Notes: a model not told the origin generated them from the letters alone. Counted from the stretch's first letter, positions 35,522 to 45,271 are shown. The stretch is 58,846 bases of DNA from an uncultured Dorea sp. (GCA_910577685.1 CAJTOH010000023.1:1-58846); one strand, 5' to 3'. A program made the numbers and translations.

Positions 35522-36604
35522 TTATTTTACCAAAGATGATACGCTGAGCACAAGCCCCATTTCTACCAGAAGAAACATGACCGATGTCCCCCCGTAGCTG
35601 ATGAACGGCAGCGTGATTCCCGTATTCGGTATGGTATTCGTAACTACGGCGATATTCAAGATTACCTGTATCATCATGTGTCCCATGGCCCCGGTGGCAA
35701 TAAGCGCGCCGAACAGATCGCCGGCATGGGTAGCAATCACGAAAAACCGCCAGATTAAAATCAGGAACAGGATTAAAACAAACCCTGCGCCGAACAATCC
35801 CAGTTCCTCGCAGATGATAGAGAAAATCATGTCGTTTTGCGCCTCCGGGACAAACCCAAGCTTCTGGATACTCTCCCCAAGCCCTCTCCCGAACAAACCT
35901 CCGGACCCGATCGCATACAATCCCTGCAGCGTCTGATATCCCTTCTCGTAGGCCTCCGGGTTCCTCCAGATTGCCAGCCTCTCCAGCCGGTAACTCTCCA
36001 ACGCCAGAAACACGGCCATGAACCCGACTCCGAGAAGCCCCATGAAAATAAACTGCCCATATTTAGGGCTTGCCACGAAGATTAAGATAACGCCGATTCC
36101 GAGAATGATAATGGCGGTGCTCAAATTGCTGGCTCCCACAAGCCCCACCACCGGGAGGATCGTCACCATAATCTTCATCATAGTACGCATCTTCCCGATA
36201 TCCTTCACGTTCTTCGTCACCATCTGGGCAAGGAAAAGAATCAGCGCAACCTTGGCAAACTCTGACGGCTGAAAAGATAACGGCCCCAAAGACAGCCATC
36301 TTTTGGAACCGTTGATCTCATCACCTATGAACAAGACTGCAACTGACAGAAGGATTGCCGTCAGGTATAAAAGCACGGCAAAATGCCGCCACACATGATA
36401 ATCCATATTCGCAACCACGAACATCCCGGCAATTCCAAGCAACGTCGCAAACACCTGTTTCTTCAGGTAATAGAATGAATCATGGAACTTAACCTCCCCG
36501 TTGTACGCACTGGTACTGTAGAGAATCACAAGTCCCGTAATCACAAGTAAAAACAACGCGGTAAGAAGCGTATAGTCATACCTTCTGTTCTTAGACTGTG
36601 TCAA
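35522..36604 (-). CDS. ftsW: SEDS peptidoglycan polymerase FtsW (or SpoVE)
   Basis: 360 residues with ten membrane helices. RRYDYTLLTALFLLVITGLVILYSTSAY opens the SEDS family, and LGPLSFQPSEFAKVA and NTIPNTGITLPFISYGGTS are conserved blocks. It polymerises glycan strands with a class B PBP partner. The start is TTG behind AAGGAG. Its place between murD and ftsQ in the dcw cluster suits FtsW or its sporulation version SpoVE. A second SEDS gene lies at 46278. Confidence 0.9.
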   Translation of the reverse strand: MTQSKNRRYDYTLLTALFLLVITGLVILYSTSAYNGEVKFHDSFYYLKKQVFATLLGIAGMFVVANMDYHVWRHFAVLLYLTAILLSVAVLFIGDEINGSKRWLSLGPLSFQPSEFAKVALILFLAQMVTKNVKDIGKMRTMMKIMVTILPVVGLVGASNLSTAIIILGIGVILIFVASPKYGQFIFMGLLGVGFMAVFLALESYRLERLAIWRNPEAYEKGYQTLQGLYAIGSGGLFGRGLGESIQKLGFVPEAQNDMIFSIICEELGLFGAGFVLILFLILIWRFFVIATHAGDLFGALIATGAMGHMMIQVILNIAVVTNTIPNTGITLPFISYGGTSVMFLLVEMGLVLSVSSLVK

Positions 36605-36617
36605 TATATGCCACTCC

Positions 36618-37967
36618 TTATAAGGAATTTACAATCTCTTTAAACTTCTCTCCACGTACTTCATAATTCGGGAACATCCCCCAGCTTGCGCACGCAGGCG
36701 ACAGAAGAACCGCATCCCCCGCTTCTGCGAAAGCCGCAGCCGCAAGCACCGCTTCCTCGAAGGTCTCCGCAAACTGATAATCCTCGAATCCGCAGGCAAG
36801 CGCGTCCCTGGCAATCTTCTCTCTTGTATCTCCGACTAAGATCAGCCTCTTCACTTTCCCGTCGAAACTATTGATCCAATCCGTATAGACCGAGTCCTTA
36901 TCATACCCGCCGCCAATCAGCACGGTCGGACGGTTCATCGCCTGAATCCCCTTGATTGCGGCATCGGGATTCGTCCCCTTGGAGTCATTATAATACACAA
37001 CTCCGTTCTTCTCCGTCACATACTCGATCCGATGCTCTACTCCCTTGAACTCCAGCACGCCCTTCCTGACCGTTTCCTTAGGCACGCCGTACGCCAGCGC
37101 CATCCCAACCGCAGCCATGACATTTTCATAATTGTGGGTTCCCAAAAGATTCAGCTCATCCGTCCGGCATATCCGGATCGTTTCTCCGTTCCGGTAAATA
37201 ATATTACCGTCCTCAAGATAAATACCCTTCTCTAGTTTACGCCGGCTGCTGAAATATAGAACCTGCGCCCGTATATTTTCTCCAAATTCCCGCGTAAGCG
37301 CATCCTCGTAATTCAGAATACAGTAATCGTCCTCCGTCTGGTTCTTTGCTATATTCTTCTTCGCGTTCACATAGGCTTCCATAGTATGATGACGATTGAG
37401 ATGATCCGGAGTAAAATTCAGAATCGCGCTGACCTTCGGACGGAAATCTATAATCGTCTCTAACTGGAAGCTGCTCATCTCCGCAACCGTAACCGAATCC
37501 TCATCCATCTCCAAAGCTTCGGCCGTATAAGGATTGCCGATGTTACCCACCACGAAGGTCTTCTTATAACTCCCCATAATCTCGCCAAGCAGAGCCGTGG
37601 TGGTCGTCTTCCCATTAGTTCCCGTTATGGCAAGCACGTCCCCCTTCGCCGCTTCATAAGCAAGCTCTACCTCTCCGGTAATCAGTATCCCCTGTTCCCG
37701 CATCCTGTTTACTACCGGGAGATCCGTCGGTACGCCCGGGCTTAAAATCGCGATATCCGGAGTATCATATAATTCCTCCGGAAAAGCGCCGATTACAATC
37801 TCCGCCCTGCTTCCTTCCCCCAGTTTTTCACGCAGATCCGCCTCAAGGAGCTTCTCATTGCCGTCGTAGAGCACCACCTCCGCCCCCTGAGTCTCCAAAA
37901 GCTTCACCGCGCCTATTCCGCTGATTCCTGAGCCGAATACCAGAACCTTCTTCTTCGTTACTTCCAT
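36618..37967 (-). CDS. murD: UDP-N-acetylmuramoylalanine-D-glutamate ligase
   Basis: 449 residues, normal length. VLVFGSGISGIGAVKLL binds the UDP part, ITGTNGKTTTTALLG is the ATP loop, and HRIEYVTEKNGVVYYNDSKGTNPDA and LLSPACASWGMFPNYEVRGEKF are C-terminal family blocks. It adds D-glutamate to UDP-MurNAc-L-Ala in the cytoplasm. GGAGGAG precedes ATG 37967. It is 15 bases after mraY. Confidence 0.95.
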   Translation of the reverse strand: MEVTKKKVLVFGSGISGIGAVKLLETQGAEVVLYDGNEKLLEADLREKLGEGSRAEIVIGAFPEELYDTPDIAILSPGVPTDLPVVNRMREQGILITGEVELAYEAAKGDVLAITGTNGKTTTTALLGEIMGSYKKTFVVGNIGNPYTAEALEMDEDSVTVAEMSSFQLETIIDFRPKVSAILNFTPDHLNRHHTMEAYVNAKKNIAKNQTEDDYCILNYEDALTREFGENIRAQVLYFSSRRKLEKGIYLEDGNIIYRNGETIRICRTDELNLLGTHNYENVMAAVGMALAYGVPKETVRKGVLEFKGVEHRIEYVTEKNGVVYYNDSKGTNPDAAIKGIQAMNRPTVLIGGGYDKDSVYTDWINSFDGKVKRLILVGDTREKIARDALACGFEDYQFAETFEEAVLAAAAFAEAGDAVLLSPACASWGMFPNYEVRGEKFKEIVNSL

Positions 37968-37982
37968 ATTCCATGTCTCCTC

Positions 37983-38939
37983 CTACATAGCCATCAGCGC
38001 AATCAGGCACAAAAGCGCCGTGATAATGGAAAATACTGCTACCACCCGCGTTTCCGACCAGCCGCACAGCTCAAAATGATGATGTATCGGTGCCATCTTA
38101 AAGATACGCTTACCGCCTGTCTTCTTAAAATATGTCACCTGTATCATAACCGACAGTACTTCTACCAGATAGATAAGTCCCACAATGATAATGAACACCG
38201 GCATCTGAAGCATATAAGCCGTCGATGCGACGAACCCGCCCAGCGCAAGAGATCCGGTATCACCCATAAATACGCTTGCAGGATATACATTGAACAGCAG
38301 GAAGCCCAGCAGCGCGCCTACCACGGCGCACGTAACCGGCTCGATCCCGCTGTGGGTCCCAATGGCAACCACGGTGAAAAATGTAGCGACCAAAACGGTC
38401 ACACTAGACGCCAGTCCGTCCAGCCCATCCGTAAAATTAACGCCGTTTACAGTCCCGATCACAGCAAAAAACAGCAAAGGAATCGCCATCCATCCGATAT
38501 TCCAGTACTTTCCCCCTGTAAACGGAATCATCATAGCGAGGGATACATCCGTGAACTTAATGATATAAAATGCAAAAATTGCCGTCACCACAATCTGAAG
38601 AGCCATCTTCTGTTTCGGGAACAAGCCGTCGGAACGCTTCATCACCACCTTAAGATAATCGTCCAGAAAACCGATCAGCCCGAAACCAAGGGTCACAAAT
38701 AATATCGGGATAATCTTCGGATAATCCTTGATATAAATAACCGACGTAATCACCACGCTTAAAAGAATAATAACGCCTCCCATGGTCGGCGTGCCGGCTT
38801 TCTTAAGATGCGACTTCACACCTTCCTCCCGTTCCGTCTGGCCCATCTTCAACTTTCTAAGCACCGGGATGATCAGCGGCCCCATCGCCACACTCAGCGC
38901 AAAAGCGATCAGCACCGGAATCAATACACTATAATCCAT
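37983..38939 (-). CDS. mraY: Phospho-N-acetylmuramoyl-pentapeptide transferase
   Basis: 318 residues with ten membrane helices. GTPTMGGVIILLS, FLDDYLKV with catalytic DD, NGVNFTDGLDGL and the H-rich APIHHHFELCGWSE are all present. It makes lipid I from UDP-MurNAc-pentapeptide and undecaprenyl phosphate. It sits directly before murD, and the polysaccharide initiating transferase at 13152 competes for the same lipid carrier. Confidence 0.96.
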   Translation of the reverse strand: MDYSVLIPVLIAFALSVAMGPLIIPVLRKLKMGQTEREEGVKSHLKKAGTPTMGGVIILLSVVITSVIYIKDYPKIIPILFVTLGFGLIGFLDDYLKVVMKRSDGLFPKQKMALQIVVTAIFAFYIIKFTDVSLAMMIPFTGGKYWNIGWMAIPLLFFAVIGTVNGVNFTDGLDGLASSVTVLVATFFTVVAIGTHSGIEPVTCAVVGALLGFLLFNVYPASVFMGDTGSLALGGFVASTAYMLQMPVFIIIVGLIYLVEVLSVMIQVTYFKKTGGKRIFKMAPIHHHFELCGWSETRVVAVFSIITALLCLIALMAM

Positions 38940-39002
38940 AATCCACCTCTTTATCTCTTTCGTTAATTACAACTCTTTAACTATCCTAGTATACTTCATT
39001 TC

Positions 39003-40727
39003 CTACTCTTTTTCAATGCCAAGATAAGGCAATATACTCTCAAATATATTCCTGACTACCGGCGCCGCTATGGTTCCCCCATAATAGATTCCCTGGGGAT
39101 TATAGATGACGCACATCCCAAGGATCTGAGGGTCGTCCGCCGGGGCGAAACCGATAAATGAAGAAATATATTTGTTCGCGCTTCTGGGCAGAGTCTGGGA
39201 GGTCGCCGTCTTTCCTCCAATGGAATACCCTTCGATATATGCGTTCTTTCCGGAACCTTCCGACACAACGCTCTCCAGCAGCATGCGCATGGTCGCCGAT
39301 GTCTCCGCCGATACGATCCCTTTCTTCTCCTCGTACTTGAATTCCTCCACCTCTTTCCCGTCCGCATCCAGGATACGCACGCCGAAGTGCGGAGTTACCC
39401 TTCTTCCCCCGTTAATCAGCGCGCTGAACGTTGTCGCCATCTGCATGGGCGTCACCTGAAAAGACTGTCCGAAACTCATGGTCGCCAGTTCCACCATCCC
39501 TACATTTTCCTTCTTGTGCATAATGGTCCCGGCTTCTCCCGGAAGGTCTACTCCCGTGGGCTCCATCATCCCAAACTGCTGAAAGTACTTATAAAAATTA
39601 TCGGTTCCAAGGCGAAGGCCAATATCGATAAACACAGGATTACAGGAATTCTGGATACCCTGGACAAAATTCTCTCCCCCATGTCCGCCTACCTTATGGC
39701 AGCGGATCTTCCGGTCCTCCACCACCCGGTAACCCGGACAGCTAAAGTTATCCTCAAGCTTCACCGCCCCTGCCTCCAAACAGGCGGAAGCCGTGATAGC
39801 CTTAAAGGTAGAACCCGGTTCGTAGGTATCGTTGATACACCCGTTTCTCCACATCTGGTTAAGCAGATCCTGCCGCTCCTCATCCGGCACGTCTTTGCTG
39901 TCCGCGCCTGTATTCAGGGTAAAGGGTTCGTTAAGGTTAAACTCCGGCACGTTTACCATGGCAAGAATCTCCCCATTCTGCGGATTCATCAGAAGAATTC
40001 CCACTTTGTCCGCCTGTTTTTCCTCCATAACCTTCTCCGCCATCTGCTGGGCGTACATCTGTATGTTATAATCAAGGCTGATCTGCAGCGTATTGCCCGC
40101 CACCGGCTCCACCCGATCCTCCGCGACGCCGTTCAGCTCAACGCCTCTGGCATCCGTCGTCGTCAGAATCGTCCCGTTTTTCCCTTTCAGGTACTCCTCA
40201 TACTTCACCTCTAGTCCTATGATACCCTGATTGTCCCCGCCGGTGAATCCAAGAACCTTAGAGGCAAGCTCATTATAAGGGTAGTAACGTTTAAAATCCT
40301 CGTCTACCTTCACGCCGTCAAGTTCCATGTTGCGGATATTGTCGCCGGTCTCCTTATCTACGTTCGTCTTGATCCGTTCCATGGAAGACACCTTCTCCAC
40401 GCGCTTGCGGACGGTTTCCTCATCCATCTCAAGCGCCTCCGCCAACGTCTTAATAACCTTCTCCGGTTCCCGTATCTGGCTGTGTATAACAGAGATCGTG
40501 CAGACCGTCTTGTTGGTCGCCAGCACTTCTCCCCGGGCGTCTAAGATCTCGCCCCGGGCAGCCTTGATCTCCCGCTCCCGCTCGTGAAGATCCTCCGCTT
40601 TCTTCTGATAATATTCGGCGTCGAACACCATCAGATAGACAAGCCTCCCCACCAGCCCAAGGATGATTAAAGCGGCAGCGATGAATACCACAAGGATTTT
40701 CTTCTTATTATATGTTTTATTCTTCAT
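39003..40727 (-). CDS. SpoVD-like class B penicillin-binding protein
   Basis: 574 residues from ATG 40727. An N-terminal membrane anchor (about 9-30), a dimerisation domain, and a transpeptidase with EPGSTFKAITA (active Ser), QNSCNP (SXN) and GGKTATSQTLP. The third box reads KTA instead of KTG, which I recall from some SpoVD-type clostridial proteins. No PASTA domain follows. The second of two adjacent class B PBPs, it may serve the spore cortex while the first serves division; which is which is inferred. Confidence 0.85.
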   Translation of the reverse strand: MKNKTYNKKKILVVFIAAALIILGLVGRLVYLMVFDAEYYQKKAEDLHEREREIKAARGEILDARGEVLATNKTVCTISVIHSQIREPEKVIKTLAEALEMDEETVRKRVEKVSSMERIKTNVDKETGDNIRNMELDGVKVDEDFKRYYPYNELASKVLGFTGGDNQGIIGLEVKYEEYLKGKNGTILTTTDARGVELNGVAEDRVEPVAGNTLQISLDYNIQMYAQQMAEKVMEEKQADKVGILLMNPQNGEILAMVNVPEFNLNEPFTLNTGADSKDVPDEERQDLLNQMWRNGCINDTYEPGSTFKAITASACLEAGAVKLEDNFSCPGYRVVEDRKIRCHKVGGHGGENFVQGIQNSCNPVFIDIGLRLGTDNFYKYFQQFGMMEPTGVDLPGEAGTIMHKKENVGMVELATMSFGQSFQVTPMQMATTFSALINGGRRVTPHFGVRILDADGKEVEEFKYEEKKGIVSAETSATMRMLLESVVSEGSGKNAYIEGYSIGGKTATSQTLPRSANKYISSFIGFAPADDPQILGMCVIYNPQGIYYGGTIAAPVVRNIFESILPYLGIEKE

Positions 40728-40821
40728 AATGTAAAAACCTCGCAAAAGCTTTTTGTATAATTTATTATCGCTCCTGCAAGGTTATGAATCCTATGTCCAA
40801 AAATTCCGAACGTACATACAA

Positions 40822-42675
40822 TTAGTTATTTACTTCTTCCTGAACCGGTTCTGCCGCTTTCTCTATTCCCAGATAAGGAAATACTTCCCTCATAATATCC
40901 GCCGCAAGCTGAATTGCATAGGCGCATACCTCCTGTTTCGCCACGTTAGGCTCGTCCACGATCACGTAGACCATCACCTGCGGGTTCTCCTGCGGCGCAT
41001 AGCCGATAAACGACAAAAGATAATTGTTGGCCGAACGCGGCAGTTTCTCCGCCGTACCGGTCTTTCCGCCGATATCATATCCCTCGACCGCCGCCGATGA
41101 TCCGGTTCCTTCCTCCACAACACCGAGCATATAGTCCTTCAGAATATCGCTGGTCTCTTTGGAAACGGTTCTGCGCAGCACTACGGGATTCTTATTTTCA
41201 ACCAGATCCCCGTTCTCATCCCAAATCTGCCTTACCACGCGGGGTTTATAGTATTCACCCCCGTTAATCAAAGAACAGAAGGCTGCTCCAAGCTGGGTCA
41301 TGGTCACGTTAAAGTTCTGCCCGAATGCATTCGTCGCCAGACTGGCGGAATTCATATTCTCGGAATCATAGAGAATTCCCGTAGATTCCCGGGGCAGGTC
41401 TATCCCCGTAGATTCCCCGAAGCCAAACAGCTCCTGATACCTGCTGAATTCCTCTTTTCCCAAACTCTGCCCGATCTGCATCAGCGCAACGTTGCAGGAA
41501 TTCTCAAGCGCACGCTTCAAAGTCTGTCCCCCGTGGCCGCTGCGGTTATTGCAGTGAATATCATGGCCGCCCACATGCAGCATACCTCCGCAGGAATAAT
41601 TCTCCTCTCCCGTCAATATCCCCGTTTCAAGGCCCGCCGCAATGGTAAACGGCTTAAACGTGGAACCCGGCTCATAGGGTTCGCTGACGCAGAAATTATT
41701 CCATAGTTCGTTATACTTCTCTACCTTCTCCTCTTCCGACATAGCCTCCACCGTCTCCGCCGGATAGTATCTCGTCAAATCTCTCGGCTGATTCAGGTCG
41801 AAATTCGGATAAGATGCTTCTGCCAGAATCTCTCCATTCTGGGGATTCATAATAAGAACCGCCGTATTCTTACTTCCCTCTCCCGGTCTCGCCTCATTCT
41901 TGTGGGCCTCGTTAAACGCAAGGATATGCTTCTCTACGATATTCTGCACCTGCAGATCAATGGTAGACACCACGGTATTCCCTGTAGTAGGTTCTTTGAC
42001 CGTCCGTTCAAACGTGGAATCCTCATCCAGATACCCGTATTCCTTCCCGTCCGTCCCGTTGAGAATAGAGTTATAGGACGCCTCGATTCCGCAGCTTCCG
42101 ACATTCCCGTTTACCGTGAAGCCAATCACATCACTTGCCAGGGAATTGTATGGATACTTCCGGATATAGTCGTCTTCCAGCCAGATACCCCTGACGTCAG
42201 GATAATTCTCTTTATCTGCGTCAATCTTCTCAAAGGCCTGCGCCGTCTCGTAGTCCACGCCCTTTTTGAGGATGCTGTATCTGCTGGACGGCTTCTCCTC
42301 GATGATCTGACGCACCGCCGCCTCCTCGATCCCGAAACATTCTAAAAGAACAGCTATCGTCGGCTCAATATACGCTTTATCGCTTAACATATACTGAACG
42401 TCCAAGATCACATTATACACCCGCTCGCTGGTTGCAATCTTCGTCCCGTTGCGGTCTACAATATCCCCCCGCTTAAAAGGGATCGTCCTGCTGTCATACT
42501 GCTGCCTGTCTAAAACGATCTTGGTATAATCCGAACCATTAGACGCATTGATATAAGTAATCCTTCCCACTAAGATAACAAAAGCCAGTATAATCGTCAC
42601 AAACAATAATACCAGCTTTTTCTGCATGAATTTTGAAAATTTTGTCCGTAATAAACTCTTCGTATTTTTTGCCAT
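40822..42675 (-). CDS. Class B penicillin-binding protein 2 (PbpB/FtsI-like)
   Basis: 617 residues. Membrane anchor at about 17-38, dimerisation domain (YDSRTIPFKRGDIVDRNGTKIATS), then a transpeptidase with EPGSTFKPFTIAAG, ENSCNV and GGKTGTAEKLP, all canonical. It cross-links septal peptidoglycan with FtsW. It ends without PASTA domains and has an acidic C-terminus. It lies 9 bases from ftsL, the usual division partner, which supports the FtsI assignment. Confidence 0.88.
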   Translation of the reverse strand: MAKNTKSLLRTKFSKFMQKKLVLLFVTIILAFVILVGRITYINASNGSDYTKIVLDRQQYDSRTIPFKRGDIVDRNGTKIATSERVYNVILDVQYMLSDKAYIEPTIAVLLECFGIEEAAVRQIIEEKPSSRYSILKKGVDYETAQAFEKIDADKENYPDVRGIWLEDDYIRKYPYNSLASDVIGFTVNGNVGSCGIEASYNSILNGTDGKEYGYLDEDSTFERTVKEPTTGNTVVSTIDLQVQNIVEKHILAFNEAHKNEARPGEGSKNTAVLIMNPQNGEILAEASYPNFDLNQPRDLTRYYPAETVEAMSEEEKVEKYNELWNNFCVSEPYEPGSTFKPFTIAAGLETGILTGEENYSCGGMLHVGGHDIHCNNRSGHGGQTLKRALENSCNVALMQIGQSLGKEEFSRYQELFGFGESTGIDLPRESTGILYDSENMNSASLATNAFGQNFNVTMTQLGAAFCSLINGGEYYKPRVVRQIWDENGDLVENKNPVVLRRTVSKETSDILKDYMLGVVEEGTGSSAAVEGYDIGGKTGTAEKLPRSANNYLLSFIGYAPQENPQVMVYVIVDEPNVAKQEVCAYAIQLAADIMREVFPYLGIEKAAEPVQEEVNN

Positions 42676-42684
42676 GTCACACCC

Positions 42685-43218
42685 CTATCTGCTGCTTTTA
42701 CCTGATTGGGCGAGTACACCGTCATCCGGAATCTCTTCAAACTGCTTAACGTAATCCGTCGCCGGATTATCATATTCCACAATCTGGTCCGGAGATGCAT
42801 ATACCATGCCCAGTTGGTTCTGGGCACGGTCCCTGATCTCATCCAGATTCACGGAATCCATCACAGCATTAAGCTTTGCGTTATTCTCCTCTTTTAAGTT
42901 CGCAAGCTCCTTCTGCATGGCTGTGATGTTCTTAGAGCGATCCGTGATGCGCGACTGAAGCTTCACATAGTTCACACAGACAATCACCGCCATGACCGCC
43001 GCCACGGTAAGAAAAATTACATAGGCGGAATTCATATGAAGCGCCTGGTTCCTGTTCTTCCGAACCTGCTTACTTACCTTCTTCTTTGGTTTCTCAGGTG
43101 ACTGCTCATGGTATCCCGGTTCCGCCTCCACCGCCACGTTCCCGTAGACATACTGTGCTGCGCTTCCCCGTCTTCTGTACTGCTGTCCATTATTGACACG
43201 ATTCTTTGCTGCTGCCAT
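42685..43218 (-). CDS. ftsL: FtsL-like division protein
   Basis: 177 residues from ATG 43218 (MAAAKNRVNNGQ). A long basic cytoplasmic part (about 1-75), one membrane helix (about 80-100), then a short coiled coil (SRITDRSKNITAMQKELANLKEENNAKLNAV) and YASPDQIVEYD. FtsL proteins are poorly conserved, so the call rests on topology and on its place between rsmH and the PBP. GTG 43227 is an alternative start. Confidence 0.8.
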   Translation of the reverse strand: MAAAKNRVNNGQQYRRRGSAAQYVYGNVAVEAEPGYHEQSPEKPKKKVSKQVRKNRNQALHMNSAYVIFLTVAAVMAVIVCVNYVKLQSRITDRSKNITAMQKELANLKEENNAKLNAVMDSVNLDEIRDRAQNQLGMVYASPDQIVEYDNPATDYVKQFEEIPDDGVLAQSGKSSR

Positions 43219-43258
43219 GTAAGTCACCCCTTCCCGTCAAAAATCCTGCCTTCTTCTG

Positions 43259-44194
43259 TTATGCCCGTTCAAAGATCCGAAGCTTCGCGCTCTTAGAGCG
43301 GCTGTTCTCCCTCAGCTCTTCTTCGCCCGGTAAAATCGGCTTTCTAGTTACAATACTCCCCTTTGAGACCTTCCCGCATACGCATACCGGGAAATCCGAC
43401 GGACAGGTACATGGGTGCTCATTCTTCTTAAACGCGCTCTTCACGATCCTATCCTCCAGCGAGTGGAATGTTATGATACATAACCGTCCTCCCGGATTCA
43501 ACAATTCGATCATGTCGTCTAATGAATCCCGCAGAACCTCCAACTCCCGGTTCAGCTCAATACGGATCGCCTGAAACGTCCGCTTAGCCGGATGGCCTGA
43601 TTTCTTCTGGTACTTCATCGGTATCGCCCTTCTGACGATCTCCGTCAGTTGGGCCGTCGTCTCGATCGGCCCTTTCCCGCGCTCCATTACGATATGCTTA
43701 GCGATATTCTTCGCAAACTTATCCTCCCCGTAATCCCGGATCACACGGTAAAGTTCCTTCTCTTCATAATCATTGACAATGTCTCTCGCCGTCATCTTCT
43801 GCCTGGTGTCCATCCGCATATCCAAAAGCGCGTCCTCCCGGTAAGAAAACCCCCGGTCCGCCGTATCCAGTTGGTATGACGATACTCCCAGGTCAAGGAT
43901 AATCCCGTCAACCTTGTCAATTCCTAAGTCATGGAGCCTCGACTTCATATCACAATAGTTGCTCCTGACTATCGTGACCTTCTCCCCGAAGTCTTTCAGT
44001 CGAATACCCGCCGCCTCAATAGCAGCGGCATCCTGGTCTATTCCTACAATACTCCCCTTTGGTCCCAGACGCCTGCACACCTCACGGCTGTGTCCTCCGC
44101 CTCCCAGCGTGCCATCCACATAGATTCCGTCCGGTCTGATGGCTAACCCATCAATTGTCTCCTGTAACAATACTGATCTGTGCTCGAATTCCAT
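43259..44194 (-). CDS. rsmH: 16S rRNA m4C1402 methyltransferase RsmH
   Basis: 311 residues. FEHRSVLLQETIDGL, the AdoMet site YVDGTLGGGGHSREV, LDLGVSSYQLD and FTFHSLEDRIVK-type block (ITFHSLEDRIVKSAF) are intact. It methylates C1402 of 16S rRNA. AAGGAG precedes ATG 44194. It follows mraZ by 15 bases, as in most dcw clusters. Confidence 0.95.
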   Translation of the reverse strand: MEFEHRSVLLQETIDGLAIRPDGIYVDGTLGGGGHSREVCRRLGPKGSIVGIDQDAAAIEAAGIRLKDFGEKVTIVRSNYCDMKSRLHDLGIDKVDGIILDLGVSSYQLDTADRGFSYREDALLDMRMDTRQKMTARDIVNDYEEKELYRVIRDYGEDKFAKNIAKHIVMERGKGPIETTAQLTEIVRRAIPMKYQKKSGHPAKRTFQAIRIELNRELEVLRDSLDDMIELLNPGGRLCIITFHSLEDRIVKSAFKKNEHPCTCPSDFPVCVCGKVSKGSIVTRKPILPGEEELRENSRSKSAKLRIFERA

Positions 44195-44209
44195 ATCCTC
44201 TCCTTCTTA

Positions 44210-44650
44210 TCAGATACTAAATCCGCTCGCTTCCATATCGGATGCAATATCCTCTATGTTCTCTTCCAATTCAGCATTCTTTGCATCCCATCTCGCCTTG
44301 TCCCAAATCTCGGCACGCTTCCCCATACCGATAAATACTACTTCTTTTTCCAGATTCGCAAACGTTCTCAGACCGGAAGGAATCAGCGTCCTTCCCTGCT
44401 TGTCCAATTCTCCCTCTACGGCGCTTCCCTGAAAAAAGTGGGCAAAGTCGCGGGCTTTCTTGTCAGTAGTAGTGTGCAGCTCGTTCAGCTCCTTTTCAAA
44501 GATGTTCCATTCATTCTCCGGGTATACGTACAGGCACTTCTCGATTCCTTTGGTTATGAAGAAATTCTCCCCTAGATCTTCACGAAACTTCGCAGGAATG
44601 ATCAGTCTGCCCTTGGTATCTATATTATGGCTATACTCCCCCCTTAACAT
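44210..44650 (-). CDS. mraZ: Transcriptional regulator MraZ
   Basis: 146 residues from ATG 44650 (MLRGEYSHNIDTKGRLIIPAKFR), the start that fits the family, with two SpoVT/AbrB-like repeats (DTKGRLIIP and DKQGRTLIPSGLR). It binds repeated sites upstream of itself and represses or tunes dcw transcription. Direct AAAGTGG repeats lie just upstream (44663-44745). A GTG at 44662 closer to GGAGG would add four residues. Confidence 0.93.
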   Translation of the reverse strand: MLRGEYSHNIDTKGRLIIPAKFREDLGENFFITKGIEKCLYVYPENEWNIFEKELNELHTTTDKKARDFAHFFQGSAVEGELDKQGRTLIPSGLRTFANLEKEVVFIGMGKRAEIWDKARWDAKNAELEENIEDIASDMEASGFSI

Positions 44651-44662
44651 GTCTGAACACAC

Positions 44663-44745
44663 CTTCCTCCAAGTGGCTCCACTTTGTCACCACTTTGCTC
44701 CACTTTCCACCACTCTCTACCACTTGAAACCATTGTAAACCACTT
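44663..44745 (-). promoter_or_regulatory. MraZ operator repeats
   Basis: On the minus strand, a series of AGTGG/AAAGTGG units is spaced 10-11 bases apart between the -10 region and mraZ, the last four being regular. This helical-turn spacing matches the tandem MraZ boxes described in other bacteria. They lie downstream of and overlap the promoter, so MraZ would repress. Confidence 0.7.
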
Positions 44746-44760
44746 TATTGACTATTTCAA
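44732..44760 (-). promoter_or_regulatory. Promoter of dcw cluster
   Basis: TTGAAA (44760-44755), 17 bases, TACAAT (44737-44732) on the minus strand, about 82 bases before mraZ. It is a good sigma-A promoter with the first AAAGTGG box between the two elements. Confidence 0.7.
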
Positions 44761-44787
44761 CCCTTTTTTCATATTTTGGGATTTTGC

Positions 44788-44823
44788 ACAAAAAAAGAGA
44801 AGCTGGAATATCTGCTTCTCTTT
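44788..44823 (-). terminator. Terminator after small membrane protein gene
   Basis: AGAGAAGC (44821-44814) pairs with GCTTCTCT (44803-44796) on the minus strand, and a run of T follows. It insulates the dcw promoter from upstream transcription. Confidence 0.7.
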
Positions 44824-44862
44824 CTATACATTCTTATACTTTTCAAACCTCTCAACTAGTGC

Positions 44863-45117
44863 CTATTCAGCCGTCCCGTTCACCTTCTCAAGCGCAGTAT
44901 TCAGCCCTGTCAGCGCGGAATAGTCAAGCTGCGCCTCCTGCTTCGGCTTCTTCGCCTCATAAGTTCCGTACGCAGAATAGCCGATCCATCCGATCAGCAC
45001 AACTCCCGCAACCGCCACGGCGCACTTCCGCATGAAGTTCCGGAACTTCTCTTTCTTCATATTCTTCTTGCGGTTCACTTTTTCCTGTTTATATTTGTCA
45101 ACTTTCTCCTGACTCAT
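44863..45117 (-). CDS. Small single-pass membrane protein, unknown
   Basis: 84 residues from ATG 45117 with AAGGAG upstream. A very basic, charged cytoplasmic part (MSQEKVDKYKQEKVNRKKN...), one helix (about 33-53, CAVAVAGVVLIGWIGYSAYG) and a short exposed tail. I do not recognise a function. Because it lies just before the dcw cluster, a link to the cell envelope is possible but unproved. It ends at its own terminator. Confidence 0.6.
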   Translation of the reverse strand: MSQEKVDKYKQEKVNRKKNMKKEKFRNFMRKCAVAVAGVVLIGWIGYSAYGTYEAKKPKQEAQLDYSALTGLNTALEKVNGTAE

Positions 45118-45271
45118 AGTATCTGACTGCTCCTTCTTTTTAGCCTGAAATCTACACAAAACCCAATCATAACCCGCTTATAATGTTCCTGATTCCATGT
45201 AGTATACATCACGGTTTATTCTACCACAGATCAAAAAATTATGCAAGAAAAACAGAGCGAAGCCTCTTATC

